Below, piece after piece: positions 8,443-15,169 of a stretch of DNA of 20,713 nt. The stretch is from Bacteroidales bacterium UBA1751 (GTDB lineage Bacteria > Bacteroidota > Bacteroidia > Bacteroidales > UBA932). Numbering within the stretch: position 1 is the first letter of the stretch; every line of letters starts with the position of its first letter. The notes below the pieces were generated by a model. The model searched no databases. It was not told where the DNA came from and saw only the letters and a list, made by a program, of their open reading frames with translations. The translations under genes were made by a program, and so were the position numbers. The stretch covers positions 1-20,713 of the forward strand of contig DCHN01000074.1 of NCBI GenBank assembly GCA_002315995.1, read 5' to 3'.

Positions 8443-9174
8443 ATGAGTGATCAGGTTATTGGAATAGAGGGGATTAGAAAAGTATACAGGCTTGGCAACC
8501 AAACTGTGAACGCTCTTGATGGGGTTGATCTGTCAATTTGCAGGAATGAGTATGTGGCAATAATGGGACCTTCCGGAAGCGGCAAGTCAACCATGATGAA
8601 TATTCTCGGTTGCCTTGACACACCTTCATCTGGGAAATATGTTTTGAATGGGACAGATGTCAGCTGTATGGATGATTCCCAGCTTGCAGATGTAAGGGGA
8701 AATGAAATAGGTTTTGTATTTCAGTCATTCAATCTTCTTCCCAGATATTCGTCTCTGGAGAATGTGGCGCTTCCTCTCATTTACAGGGGTGTTCCAAAGG
8801 CAAAGAGGGAGGAGCTTGCGCGCAAGGCGCTTGAGTCGGTAGGGCTTGCAGAGAGAGTGAACCATAAGCCTAACGAACTCTCGGGGGGTCAGCGGCAGAG
8901 GGTTGCGGTTGCACGTGCGCTTATAAACAATCCCTCCATTATTCTGGCCGATGAGCCTACGGGAAACCTTGATACAAAGACCTCAATAGAGATCATGAAG
9001 CTCTTCGAGCAGATCTATCGCAGTGGAAATACAATAATTGTGGTTACGCATGAGGAGGACATTGCCAGGCATGCAAGACGAATCATACGTCTGCGCGATG
9101 GTAAAATAGAGTCGGACAGTGTGAATGAGACTCCGGCAATGGCTGCTCTTGAGAATTTGGGTATAAGCATTTGA
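8443..9174 (+). CDS. ABC transporter ATP-binding protein, MacB/LolD/FtsE type
   Basis: A 243-residue ATPase subunit with all expected motifs: Walker A GPSGSGKST (residues 42-50), Q-loop Q94 in FVFQSFNLLP, signature LSGGQ (146-150), Walker B ILADEPTGNLD (D170, E171) and switch histidine H203 in VVTHEED. FQSFNLLP and DEPTGNLD are typical of the MacB/LolD/FtsE group, whose members drive lipoprotein release, mechanotransmission or septal hydrolase control rather than classical import. No permease gene is next to it, so its partner must be encoded elsewhere and the substrate cannot be assigned. It is followed after 18 bases by the adenosyltransferase gene and probably shares a transcript with it. 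Confidence 0.93.
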   Translation: MSDQVIGIEGIRKVYRLGNQTVNALDGVDLSICRNEYVAIMGPSGSGKSTMMNILGCLDTPSSGKYVLNGTDVSCMDDSQLADVRGNEIGFVFQSFNLLPRYSSLENVALPLIYRGVPKAKREELARKALESVGLAERVNHKPNELSGGQRQRVAVARALINNPSIILADEPTGNLDTKTSIEIMKLFEQIYRSGNTIIVVTHEEDIARHARRIIRLRDGKIESDSVNETPAMAALENLGISI

Positions 9175-9192
9175 GAGAAAATTTTTAATAGT

Positions 9193-9759
9193 ATGAAAAT
9201 ATATACTAAAACAGGAGACAAAGGGGAGACTTCACTTGTTGGTGGAAGCAGGGTTCCCAAGTGTTGCAGCAGGGTTGAGGCGTATGGAGATGTTGATGAA
9301 CTCATAAGCTGGCTTGGCCTTATTATTGCGGCCACCCCAGATGAGTTCGGCATTGAGAAGGATAATCTTCTTGCCATTCAGAAGGAGCTTATGGCTGTTT
9401 CGTCACATTTTGCTTGTAATAGCAGCGAGTCAAGATTGAAGGGACTTGATTCTGATGCCGTGCTCTTTCTTGAGGGTGAAATAGACAGGATGAGCGATGC
9501 CATTCCGGCACAGACTGCTTTCATTCTTCCAGGTGCGCCCAAATTCTCTGCCGCAGCGCATGTGGCGCGTACCGTATGCCGCAGAGCGGAGAGACACGCA
9601 CTGAGAATATTGCAGGAGGAGTGTGAAGGTTCAGATGGTAATCTTGAGAATATTAGAACAGGTATAAAATATCTTAACAGGCTTTCTGACTACCTCTTTG
9701 CTCTTGGCCGCTATTTTACATATAAAAGCGGCAGCGCAGATATAAACTGGCTGCCGTAG
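9193..9759 (+). CDS. ATP:cob(I)alamin adenosyltransferase, PduO type
   Basis: A 188-residue cytosolic enzyme that transfers the adenosyl group of ATP to the cobalt of reduced corrinoids to make adenosylcobalamin. The N-terminal ATP-binding signature KIYTKTGDKGETSL (residues 2-15) and the later RTVCRRAERHA block are diagnostic for the PduO family, and the length is standard. The gene begins 18 bases after the ABC ATPase gene and ends in a converging arrangement with ettA. No other cobalamin gene is present in the window, so it may serve corrinoid salvage or a B12-dependent enzyme encoded elsewhere. Confidence 0.93.
   Translation: MKIYTKTGDKGETSLVGGSRVPKCCSRVEAYGDVDELISWLGLIIAATPDEFGIEKDNLLAIQKELMAVSSHFACNSSESRLKGLDSDAVLFLEGEIDRMSDAIPAQTAFILPGAPKFSAAAHVARTVCRRAERHALRILQEECEGSDGNLENIRTGIKYLNRLSDYLFALGRYFTYKSGSADINWLP
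9729..9756 (-). terminator. Possible terminator hairpin for ettA, inside the end of the adenosyltransferase gene
   Basis: CGGCAGC (9729-9735) and GCTGCCG (9750-9756) form a perfect 7-bp stem with a 14-base loop. Read on the - strand it lies 22 bases after the ettA stop codon and is followed by CTTTTATA, a weak T-tract. It also falls in the last codons of the convergent adenosyltransferase gene, so the pairing could be coincidental. Confidence 0.4.
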
Positions 9760-9777
9760 TGTAGTTGGGTTGGGAGG

Positions 9778-11463
9778 TTATTCCGTTAGTTTCTTGTATT
9801 TGAAGCGCTTTGGTTCACTGTTTCCAAGGCGCATTTTCTTGTTCTCCTCGTACTCTGAGTATGAGCCTTCAAAGAAGTATACCTTTCCGTCACCTTCAAA
9901 TGCAAGAATATGGGTGCAGATTCTGTCGAGGAACCAGCGGTCGTGGGAGATAACCACTGCGCATCCGGCAAAGTTGTCAAGACCCTCCTCAAGAGCCCTT
10001 ATGGTATTAACATCAACGTCATTGGTTGGCTCGTCGAGCAGAAGCACGTTGCCCTCCTCTTTAAGTGCAAGTGCGAGATGGAGACGGTTCCTCTCACCTC
10101 CGCTGAGGATTCCGCACAACTTCTCCTGGTCTGCTCCGCTGAAGTTGAAGCGTGAAACGTAGGTTCTTGCAGGTACTTCGCGGTTTCCGAGTTTTACGAA
10201 CTCGGAGTTTGCAGCTATGGTCTGATATACGGTAAGGTCAGGGTCAATTTGCTTGTGCTGCTGGTCAATGTAGGCGAGTTTCACGGTCTGTCCAACCTTG
10301 AAATCTCCGCTATCGGGGGTGTCGTAGCCCATAATAAGGCGGAAAAGGGTGGTTTTTCCGGCGCCATTGGGTCCAATTACGCCAACAATGCCTGCAGGTG
10401 GCAGGGAGAAGTTGAGGTTCTCGAACAGGAGTTTGTCTCCAAATGATTTCTTTACATTAACTGCCTCAATGACATTGTTTCCAAGCCTTGGGCCGTTTGG
10501 AATGAAGATCTCAAGGCGCTCCTCCTTTTGTTTGCCATCTTCATTGAGCATCTTTTCGTATGCACCAAGGCGGGCTTTTGATTTTGCCTGCCGTGCTTTT
10601 GGTGCCATTCTCACCCACTCCAGCTCACGTTCAAGGGTCTTGCGTCTCTTGCTCTCCTGCTTCTCCTCAAGTTCAAGGCGTTTGGTCTTCTGGTCAAGCC
10701 ATGAGGTATAGTTACCCTTCCATGGAATTCCCTCACCGCGGTCGAGCTCGAGAATCCAGCCTGCAACATTGTCGAGGAAGTACCTGTCGTGGGTAACGGC
10801 AATTACAGTACCCTTATATTGTTGCAGATGGGCTTCAAGCCACTGAATACTTTCGGTGTCGAGGTGGTTGGTTGGCTCGTCGAGGAGCAGTACGTCGGGT
10901 TCCTGGAGAAGAAGCCTGCAGAGGGCAACCCTTCTGCGCTCTCCACCGCTGAGATTTGCAACAAGTGCGTCCGGTTCAGGGCACATCAGAGCATCCATTG
11001 CCCTTTCAAGTTTGGAATCTATTTCCCATCCTCCGCACTGGTCTATTTTCTCGGTAAGCTCGCCCTGACGCTCCATAAGCTTGTTCATCTGGTCGTCGTC
11101 CATAGGCTCGCAGAACTTCGCGTTTATATCCTCGTACTCCTTGAGAAGATCCATAACCTCCTGAACACCCTCCTGAACAACCTGAAGAACTGTCTTTGAG
11201 TCATCGAGCTGGGGTTCCTGCTCAAGGTATCCTACGGAGTAACCCGGTGCAAAGACAACCTCTCCCTTGTAGGATTTCTCTATTCCGGCAATAATCTTCA
11301 TAAGAGTGGATTTTCCACTGCCGTTAAGGCCTATGATTCCTATTTTGGCTCCATAGAAGAAGGAGAGATAAATATCCTTAAGAATTACTTTATTGTTGTG
11401 CGGTAGGACCTTCCCCACGCCATTCATTGAAAAAATGATTTTAGGATCCTGCTGTTGTGCCAT
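9778..11463 (-). CDS. ettA: Energy-dependent translational throttle protein EttA (ABC-F ATPase)
   Basis: A 561-residue soluble ABC-F protein with two nucleotide-binding domains and no membrane segments. EttA binds the ribosomal E site and gates the first elongation step according to ATP/ADP level. Domain 1 has Walker A GLNGSGKST (residues 45-53), signature LSGGERRR and LLLDEPTNHLD. The basic helical linker (ETKRLELEEKQESKRR-like region) follows, and domain 2 carries GPNGAGKTT, LSGGERNR and LLLDEPTNDVD. The start MAQQQ...VGKVLPHNNKVILK matches the family N-terminus, so I take the ATG at 11463. A TTG at 11484 in the same frame is part of the promoter -7 box and would not be transcribed. The gene begins 8 bases after the stop of the small AraC-like gene. 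Confidence 0.95.
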   Translation of the reverse strand: MAQQQDPKIIFSMNGVGKVLPHNNKVILKDIYLSFFYGAKIGIIGLNGSGKSTLMKIIAGIEKSYKGEVVFAPGYSVGYLEQEPQLDDSKTVLQVVQEGVQEVMDLLKEYEDINAKFCEPMDDDQMNKLMERQGELTEKIDQCGGWEIDSKLERAMDALMCPEPDALVANLSGGERRRVALCRLLLQEPDVLLLDEPTNHLDTESIQWLEAHLQQYKGTVIAVTHDRYFLDNVAGWILELDRGEGIPWKGNYTSWLDQKTKRLELEEKQESKRRKTLERELEWVRMAPKARQAKSKARLGAYEKMLNEDGKQKEERLEIFIPNGPRLGNNVIEAVNVKKSFGDKLLFENLNFSLPPAGIVGVIGPNGAGKTTLFRLIMGYDTPDSGDFKVGQTVKLAYIDQQHKQIDPDLTVYQTIAANSEFVKLGNREVPARTYVSRFNFSGADQEKLCGILSGGERNRLHLALALKEEGNVLLLDEPTNDVDVNTIRALEEGLDNFAGCAVVISHDRWFLDRICTHILAFEGDGKVYFFEGSYSEYEENKKMRLGNSEPKRFKYKKLTE

Positions 11464-11471
11464 AATGTTCT

Positions 11472-12044
11472 CTATTTTCTGCAAAGATACCTTTTTTTCA
11501 GCGGAATCAAAGAGGGGCTGCTGTTGCGGTTCAGAGCATTCTGAAAACTCTTGGAGCTGGTGAATCCGCTCAGAATGGCTATGTCCTGAAGAGATATCTC
11601 CCTGTCTTTTTCAAAAAGCATTCTGGCGTGCTCAAAGCGGAAGGCGTTGATGAACTGCTTGTATGAAACTCCTTCAATTGTACGTATTGAGTAGGAGAGG
11701 TAATTTCTGTTTGAATATATGAGCTTAGAGAGTTCATTGAGGGTTATGGACTGAAGGTAGAGCTCTCCTTTACGTATCTCCTCACGTGCGTTTTTCAGAA
11801 TAAGGTCATAGCATGTGCCCCTTCTGCCGGTAATACTGCATTGCTGGTAGCCAGGGCCATTATCCTCCAGAAGAGGGGTGAACATCTCACAATTGGATGT
11901 GTCGTACTCCTCTTTCCACTCCTGAGGGGTGTCATCTCCGAACAGGGCGCTCTCAATTATATTGTTGAACCTGTTTATGTAACTCTTTAATATTGCGTAG
12001 ACTTCTGCTGCGGTGTCAAGCAGAAGAGATACTCTATTTTTCAT
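11472..12044 (-). CDS. Small AraC-like helix-turn-helix protein
   Basis: A 190-residue protein with no membrane segment. Its C-terminal half (about residues 90-180) resembles an AraC-type DNA-binding domain: LSKLIYSNRNYLSYSI for the first helix-turn-helix, and ISLQDIAILSGFTSSKSFQNA for the second. After that point the usual KxxxGxTPxxFR ending is replaced by a divergent tail (NRNSSPSLIPLKKR), so the second DNA-contact unit is atypical. The N-terminal half matches nothing I recognise. ATG 12044 is preferred over ATG 12059 because GGAGG lies four bases before it; the former overlaps the upstream regulator gene by 11 bases, the latter by 26. The end of this gene contains the ettA promoter. It probably works with, or evolved from, the adjacent larger AraC protein. 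Confidence 0.7.
   Translation of the reverse strand: MKNRVSLLLDTAAEVYAILKSYINRFNNIIESALFGDDTPQEWKEEYDTSNCEMFTPLLEDNGPGYQQCSITGRRGTCYDLILKNAREEIRKGELYLQSITLNELSKLIYSNRNYLSYSIRTIEGVSYKQFINAFRFEHARMLFEKDREISLQDIAILSGFTSSKSFQNALNRNSSPSLIPLKKRYLCRK
11482..11511 (-). promoter_or_regulatory. ettA promoter within the 3' end of the AraC-like gene
   Basis: On the - strand TTTG (11511-11508), an 18-base spacer and TATCTTTG (11489-11482) make a Bacteroidota promoter with a perfect -7 box and a slightly short spacer. Initiation near 11475 would leave a leader of only about 12 bases before the ettA ATG at 11463. Confidence 0.65.
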
Positions 12045-13098
12045 TCTTCCTCCACTCATTTCCTACTCTCACCAACATATAATCATCTATGCATCCGCTC
12101 CTTCTCTCACCATACTTGTTTGAGAGCAGTATCTCCCTCTTGAACTCCATAGGGGTCTTTCCGGTGAATGTCTTGAAGTGGTTATTGAAGGTGCAAACCA
12201 CACTGTATCCGCATTTGGCGCTGACTTCATTGTTCGGTATGTGAGGGTTGCTCAACATAATAAAGCAGGCTTCCTTGATTCTGTAATAGTTCAGGAACAC
12301 CCTGAAACTCATATTGAGGCGGCTATTGAATGCCCTTGAGAGGTAGCTTACATTCGTGCCCACTTTTGACGCCATTATGCCTTCATTTATTTTAGGGTTC
12401 AGGTGACTCCCCTCCTCGAGAAAGTATCTTTCAACCTCTTTTATAATGTAGTCCCTGTGGTCCATACTCTGCAAAACTTCCTTATTGTTGGGCAGCAGAT
12501 GTGTCTCGGTTATGCCTCCATATTCACGTTCACTCCCCGCAGGCTCTTTTTTTGCAATGCTGCCTTCCTGTTCTCTAAATATTGAAAGGCAGGTCAGTGA
12601 CATAAATGCCATAAATAGTGTAAACAGACTCCAGACCAGCCATGCGGGAAACAACGAATCTGCAAAAAGGAGGACACTTGCAAGAATGAGGAACATCACA
12701 AGTTTTTTCAGAATCCTTTCGGTATTCTTTCTGTTTTGTGAGACACGGCTGTTGCCATAGAATTTCATCAGATACCTTATGGTAATGAGGAGCAATATTG
12801 CGGCCAGAAGAGTGTTTACCAGACTCAAAGAGAATACGCAGAGCGTGCGCTCAATTGTGCCGACTCTATATATGGCTTCTCCGGCAAATACAATGGTTGA
12901 AGATGTGGCGAATCCAATCCATGGAAGTTGTGCCTCTTTGCGAAGAATGCCGGAGTGTTGGAGCAGAGTGATCCATAGTGGGAGTGAGATTATGGAGATG
13001 TTGAAGAGAAATGTTGGTGACTGATAAAAGAGCTGCAGGAAAATGAGTGCCATATACTCCGTTATCAGTGCAAAAATCAGGTGACGTCTCGTTGTCAT
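12034..13098 (-). CDS. Membrane-anchored AraC family transcriptional regulator
   Basis: A 354-residue protein. The first 175 residues contain about six hydrophobic helices (for example 7-25, 31-49, 60-77, 86-110, 131-150, 152-174). A short linker leads to an AraC-type DNA-binding domain at about 215-322: IMASKVGTNVSYLSRAFN for the first helix-turn-helix and NNEVSAKCGYSVVCTFNNHFKTFTG with KTPMEFKR closing the second. Such inner-membrane AraC regulators are frequent in Bacteroidales and are thought to sense envelope or membrane signals; the ligand is unknown. The start ATG 13098 lies 36 bases from an 11-bp inverted repeat. The 3' end overlaps the small AraC-like gene, so the two are translated from one message. 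Confidence 0.85.
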   Translation of the reverse strand: MTTRRHLIFALITEYMALIFLQLFYQSPTFLFNISIISLPLWITLLQHSGILRKEAQLPWIGFATSSTIVFAGEAIYRVGTIERTLCVFSLSLVNTLLAAILLLITIRYLMKFYGNSRVSQNRKNTERILKKLVMFLILASVLLFADSLFPAWLVWSLFTLFMAFMSLTCLSIFREQEGSIAKKEPAGSEREYGGITETHLLPNNKEVLQSMDHRDYIIKEVERYFLEEGSHLNPKINEGIMASKVGTNVSYLSRAFNSRLNMSFRVFLNYYRIKEACFIMLSNPHIPNNEVSAKCGYSVVCTFNNHFKTFTGKTPMEFKREILLSNKYGERRSGCIDDYMLVRVGNEWRKNEK

Positions 13099-13133
13099 TA
13101 CGATTGTTTTTCACGCAATTTAGGTAATGAAAA

Positions 13134-13166
13134 TCGCCAAAACGACATTTTCGGACGTTTTGGCGA
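13134..13166 (-). terminator. Perfect 11-bp inverted repeat, probable terminator of the YitT gene (or operator)
   Basis: TCGCCAAAACG (13134-13144) and CGTTTTGGCGA (13156-13166) are exact reverse complements with an 11-base loop. On the - strand the repeat starts 38 bases after the YitT stop and is followed by TTTTC, as expected for a weak intrinsic terminator. It also lies 36 bases upstream of the AraC regulator start, so an operator role is possible. The rest of the 105-base gap shows no clear promoter. Confidence 0.55.
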
Positions 13167-13203
13167 GATATACAAGATTTGATATGTTTTTATTCTGCAA
13201 AAA

Positions 13204-14139
13204 TCATTTTTTGATCTGCTCGAACCCGTTTCCATATACACCGGTCACGCTTCCAACTGACATGAATGCCCTCTCATCAATTGATTTCACTATTCGGTAA
13301 AGCATGTTTATGTCATGTTTGCGTATGACTACCATGAGGATTTTGCCCTTGTGTTTGGTATACCACCCCTCGGAATCAAGCAGGGTGACACCACGGTGAA
13401 GGTCTGAAATAATTGCATCGGCAATTTTGTCGTATAAATCTGATACTATGAAGATCTGAAGTGACTGCTTGGTGCCTGATATGAAGAGGTCAATGGCGTA
13501 TCCAGATGTGAAAACAAGAATATAGCCATAAAGCACAATTGCAAGCCTTTCTCCGAATGACTGCATACCAACAACGTTCCCGGCCTGATCAAGAACCTCC
13601 TTTGCGGGAAGGAGTATTGCTGAAGCCACAATGAATATGTCAATGGTCAATATTATTCTACCTGGCGATAGATTCTTGTACTTGGTTATAATGAGTGCAA
13701 CTATGTCCGTGCCGCCGGTGCTTCCACCCTGTGAAAAGCATATTCCTATGCCAAGGCCGGCAAGAAGGCCGCCGCAGATTGCGCAGAGAAGTTTGCCGTT
13801 GCTTGTGGCGAACTCCCTTATGAAATCCTCCGGAAGGAATGTTGGAACAATGTCAAGCAGAATGGAGGCAAGAATTATTGCATATATGGTCTTGGCTCCG
13901 AACCCTTTTCCAAGAACCTTCAATCCTATTGCAAGGAGAACTATATTTATTGCAAAGAATGTTACACTCACAGGAATGCCCAGAGCGTAGTGGAGTATGG
14001 CGGAGATACCTGTAACTCCACCTCCTACAAGTTCGTTCGGAATCAGGAACGTATCCCATCCCAAAGTATAGAAGAGCAGACCTATTGTAATGAGAAAGTA
14101 CTCCTTCAGAGCGGACCAGAATGTTTGTTTTATATACAT
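13204..14139 (-). CDS. YitT family membrane protein (downstream copy)
   Basis: A 311-residue protein with five to six N-terminal membrane helices (YitT/DUF161 domain) and a C-terminal soluble DUF2179-like domain. Family marks include GGGVTGISAIL, CFSQGGSTGGTDIVALI and, in the soluble part, GTKQSLQIFI and RGVTLLDSEGWYT. The molecular function of the family is not established. I start it at ATG 14139 (MYIKQTFW); the frame extends to a TTG at 14166, but that lies inside a strong leader hairpin. It follows a paralogous gene after a 64-base gap containing its own promoter, palindrome and hairpin. Confidence 0.9.
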   Translation of the reverse strand: MYIKQTFWSALKEYFLITIGLLFYTLGWDTFLIPNELVGGGVTGISAILHYALGIPVSVTFFAINIVLLAIGLKVLGKGFGAKTIYAIILASILLDIVPTFLPEDFIREFATSNGKLLCAICGGLLAGLGIGICFSQGGSTGGTDIVALIITKYKNLSPGRIILTIDIFIVASAILLPAKEVLDQAGNVVGMQSFGERLAIVLYGYILVFTSGYAIDLFISGTKQSLQIFIVSDLYDKIADAIISDLHRGVTLLDSEGWYTKHKGKILMVVIRKHDINMLYRIVKSIDERAFMSVGSVTGVYGNGFEQIKK

Positions 14140-14157
14140 AGAATAAAATATTGCACT

Positions 14158-14176
14158 CCGCCGCAAAGTGCGGCGG
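14158..14176 (-). other. GC-rich leader hairpin upstream of YitT gene
   Basis: CCGCCGCA (14158-14165) and TGCGGCGG (14169-14176) form a perfect 8-bp stem with a 3-base loop, 19 bases before the start codon and downstream of a -7 box. A second pairing, GCACT (14153-14157) with AGTGC (14167-14171), uses some of the same bases and excludes the first. It is not followed by a proper T-run, so it is not a standard terminator. Confidence 0.55.
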
Positions 14177-14188
14177 TTGTTTCATCTG

Positions 14189-14196
14189 CAAATGTA
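14189..14196 (-). promoter_or_regulatory. -7 box of a promoter for the downstream YitT gene
   Basis: On the - strand TACATTTG (14196-14189) matches TAnnTTTG exactly. No TTTG is found at the proper distance; that region instead holds a 5-2-5 palindrome, AGAACTGGTTCT (14206-14217), which overlaps the stop codon of the upstream YitT gene. A promoter needing or blocked by a bound regulator would fit, but this is inference. Confidence 0.45.
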
Positions 14197-14203
14197 TACA
14201 ATT

Positions 14204-15166
14204 TTAGAACTGGTTCTTTGACGGGTCGTCGCTTCCGGTAAATATTGACATAACTCCCGATTTCTTTTCGGTGTTTATCTTAATATCCTTTATCATGTCA
14301 AATCCCTGGCCGTAAACACTGGTTGTGGCGGTTATTGAGACAAACGCCTTGGGGTCAACTCTCTTTATGGCTGTAGTCAGGGCATTTATCTGGCTTTTAC
14401 GGGCAACAACCACAAGAACCTTGCTCGGCTGCTGTGAATACCAGCCTACGGAATCCAAAGCGGTTACACCTCTTCTCATGTCATGAATGAGCATATCTCC
14501 AACCTCCTTGAACTTGCTTGAAAATATGAAGAGCTGAACCGACTGCTTTGAACCATAGAGGAGAGCATCGAGCATATAGGTAAAACTTACCATTTGTATA
14601 TATCCATATACTACATCCTGTAGACCTTTCCCCGGGAGGAAGATTACTGACCCAATAATTACAAGGTCACAATAGAGGAATCCCTTTCCGGGGGAGACGT
14701 TGCTGTATTTGTTGAGAATCAGGGCAATGACATCTGTGCCGCCTGTTGAGCCTCCCTGAAAGAATATGGCTGCAACTCCAAATGCGCTCAATGTTCCGCT
14801 TATCATTGCGTTTATCCATGGTTCCGGAATATCCGATATGTTGGTTATGAACTCCCAATATGGCAGAATCTTGAAGAGGAGTGAGGCAAGAAGAATGCAG
14901 TATATTGTTTTGAAACCGAAGCCCTTTCCAAGAATAATGGTTCCTGTTGTAATGAGTATGGCATTGAGAACGAGGTAAGATACGGATATGTCAATGAATC
15001 CGTTGGTGGCGTAACTCAATATGGCTGATACACCGGTGACACCGCCTCCCGAAAGCCCCTGTGGAATCATGAATGCAACCCAGCCTACAACGTAGAGGAA
15101 AATTCCAAGTGATACTATTGAGTAGGATTTAATAACCGAAAATGATTTGTTCAATAGCGGTGCCAT
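14204..15166 (-). CDS. YitT family membrane protein (upstream copy)
   Basis: A 320-residue paralogue of the neighbouring YitT protein with the same layout: membrane helices up to about residue 205, then a soluble DUF2179-like domain. Shared motifs are GGGVTGVSAIL, FFQGGSTGGTDVIALIL, GSKQSVQLFIF and RRGVTALDSVGWYS. The C-terminus carries an extra tail of about 20 residues (GVMSIFTGSDDPSKNQF). The ATG at 15166 lies only three bases after the leuS stop, so it is almost certainly translated from the leuS message. Function is unknown. Confidence 0.9.
   Translation of the reverse strand: MAPLLNKSFSVIKSYSIVSLGIFLYVVGWVAFMIPQGLSGGGVTGVSAILSYATNGFIDISVSYLVLNAILITTGTIILGKGFGFKTIYCILLASLLFKILPYWEFITNISDIPEPWINAMISGTLSAFGVAAIFFQGGSTGGTDVIALILNKYSNVSPGKGFLYCDLVIIGSVIFLPGKGLQDVVYGYIQMVSFTYMLDALLYGSKQSVQLFIFSSKFKEVGDMLIHDMRRGVTALDSVGWYSQQPSKVLVVVARKSQINALTTAIKRVDPKAFVSITATTSVYGQGFDMIKDIKINTEKKSGVMSIFTGSDDPSKNQF
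14206..14217. repeat. Short palindrome in the -33 region, possible operator
   Basis: AGAAC and GTTCT flank a TG centre, a perfect 5-bp inverted repeat placed where the -33 element of the downstream promoter would lie. It also overlaps the last codons of the upstream YitT gene, and such a short palindrome may be chance. Confidence 0.3.
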
Positions 15167-15169
15167 GTG

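Noticed and set aside
7921..8502. Long Leu/Ser-rich open frame on the - strand opposite rpsP
   Set aside because: It is the mirror of the Ala/Glu-rich S16 tail, overlaps a well-supported gene, its terminator and a promoter, and shows no family motif.
11464..11484. TTG at 11484 as the ettA start
   Set aside because: It is part of the promoter -7 box, and the ATG at 11463 matches the EttA N-terminus.
11472..11560. Frameshift at the 3' end of the small AraC-like gene
   Set aside because: Neither alternative frame restores a normal AraC ending; one hits a stop at once and the other gives an unrelated sequence.
14140..14166. TTG at 14166 as the start of the downstream YitT gene
   Set aside because: The codon sits in the leader hairpin, and the ATG at 14139 gives a normal YitT N-terminus.
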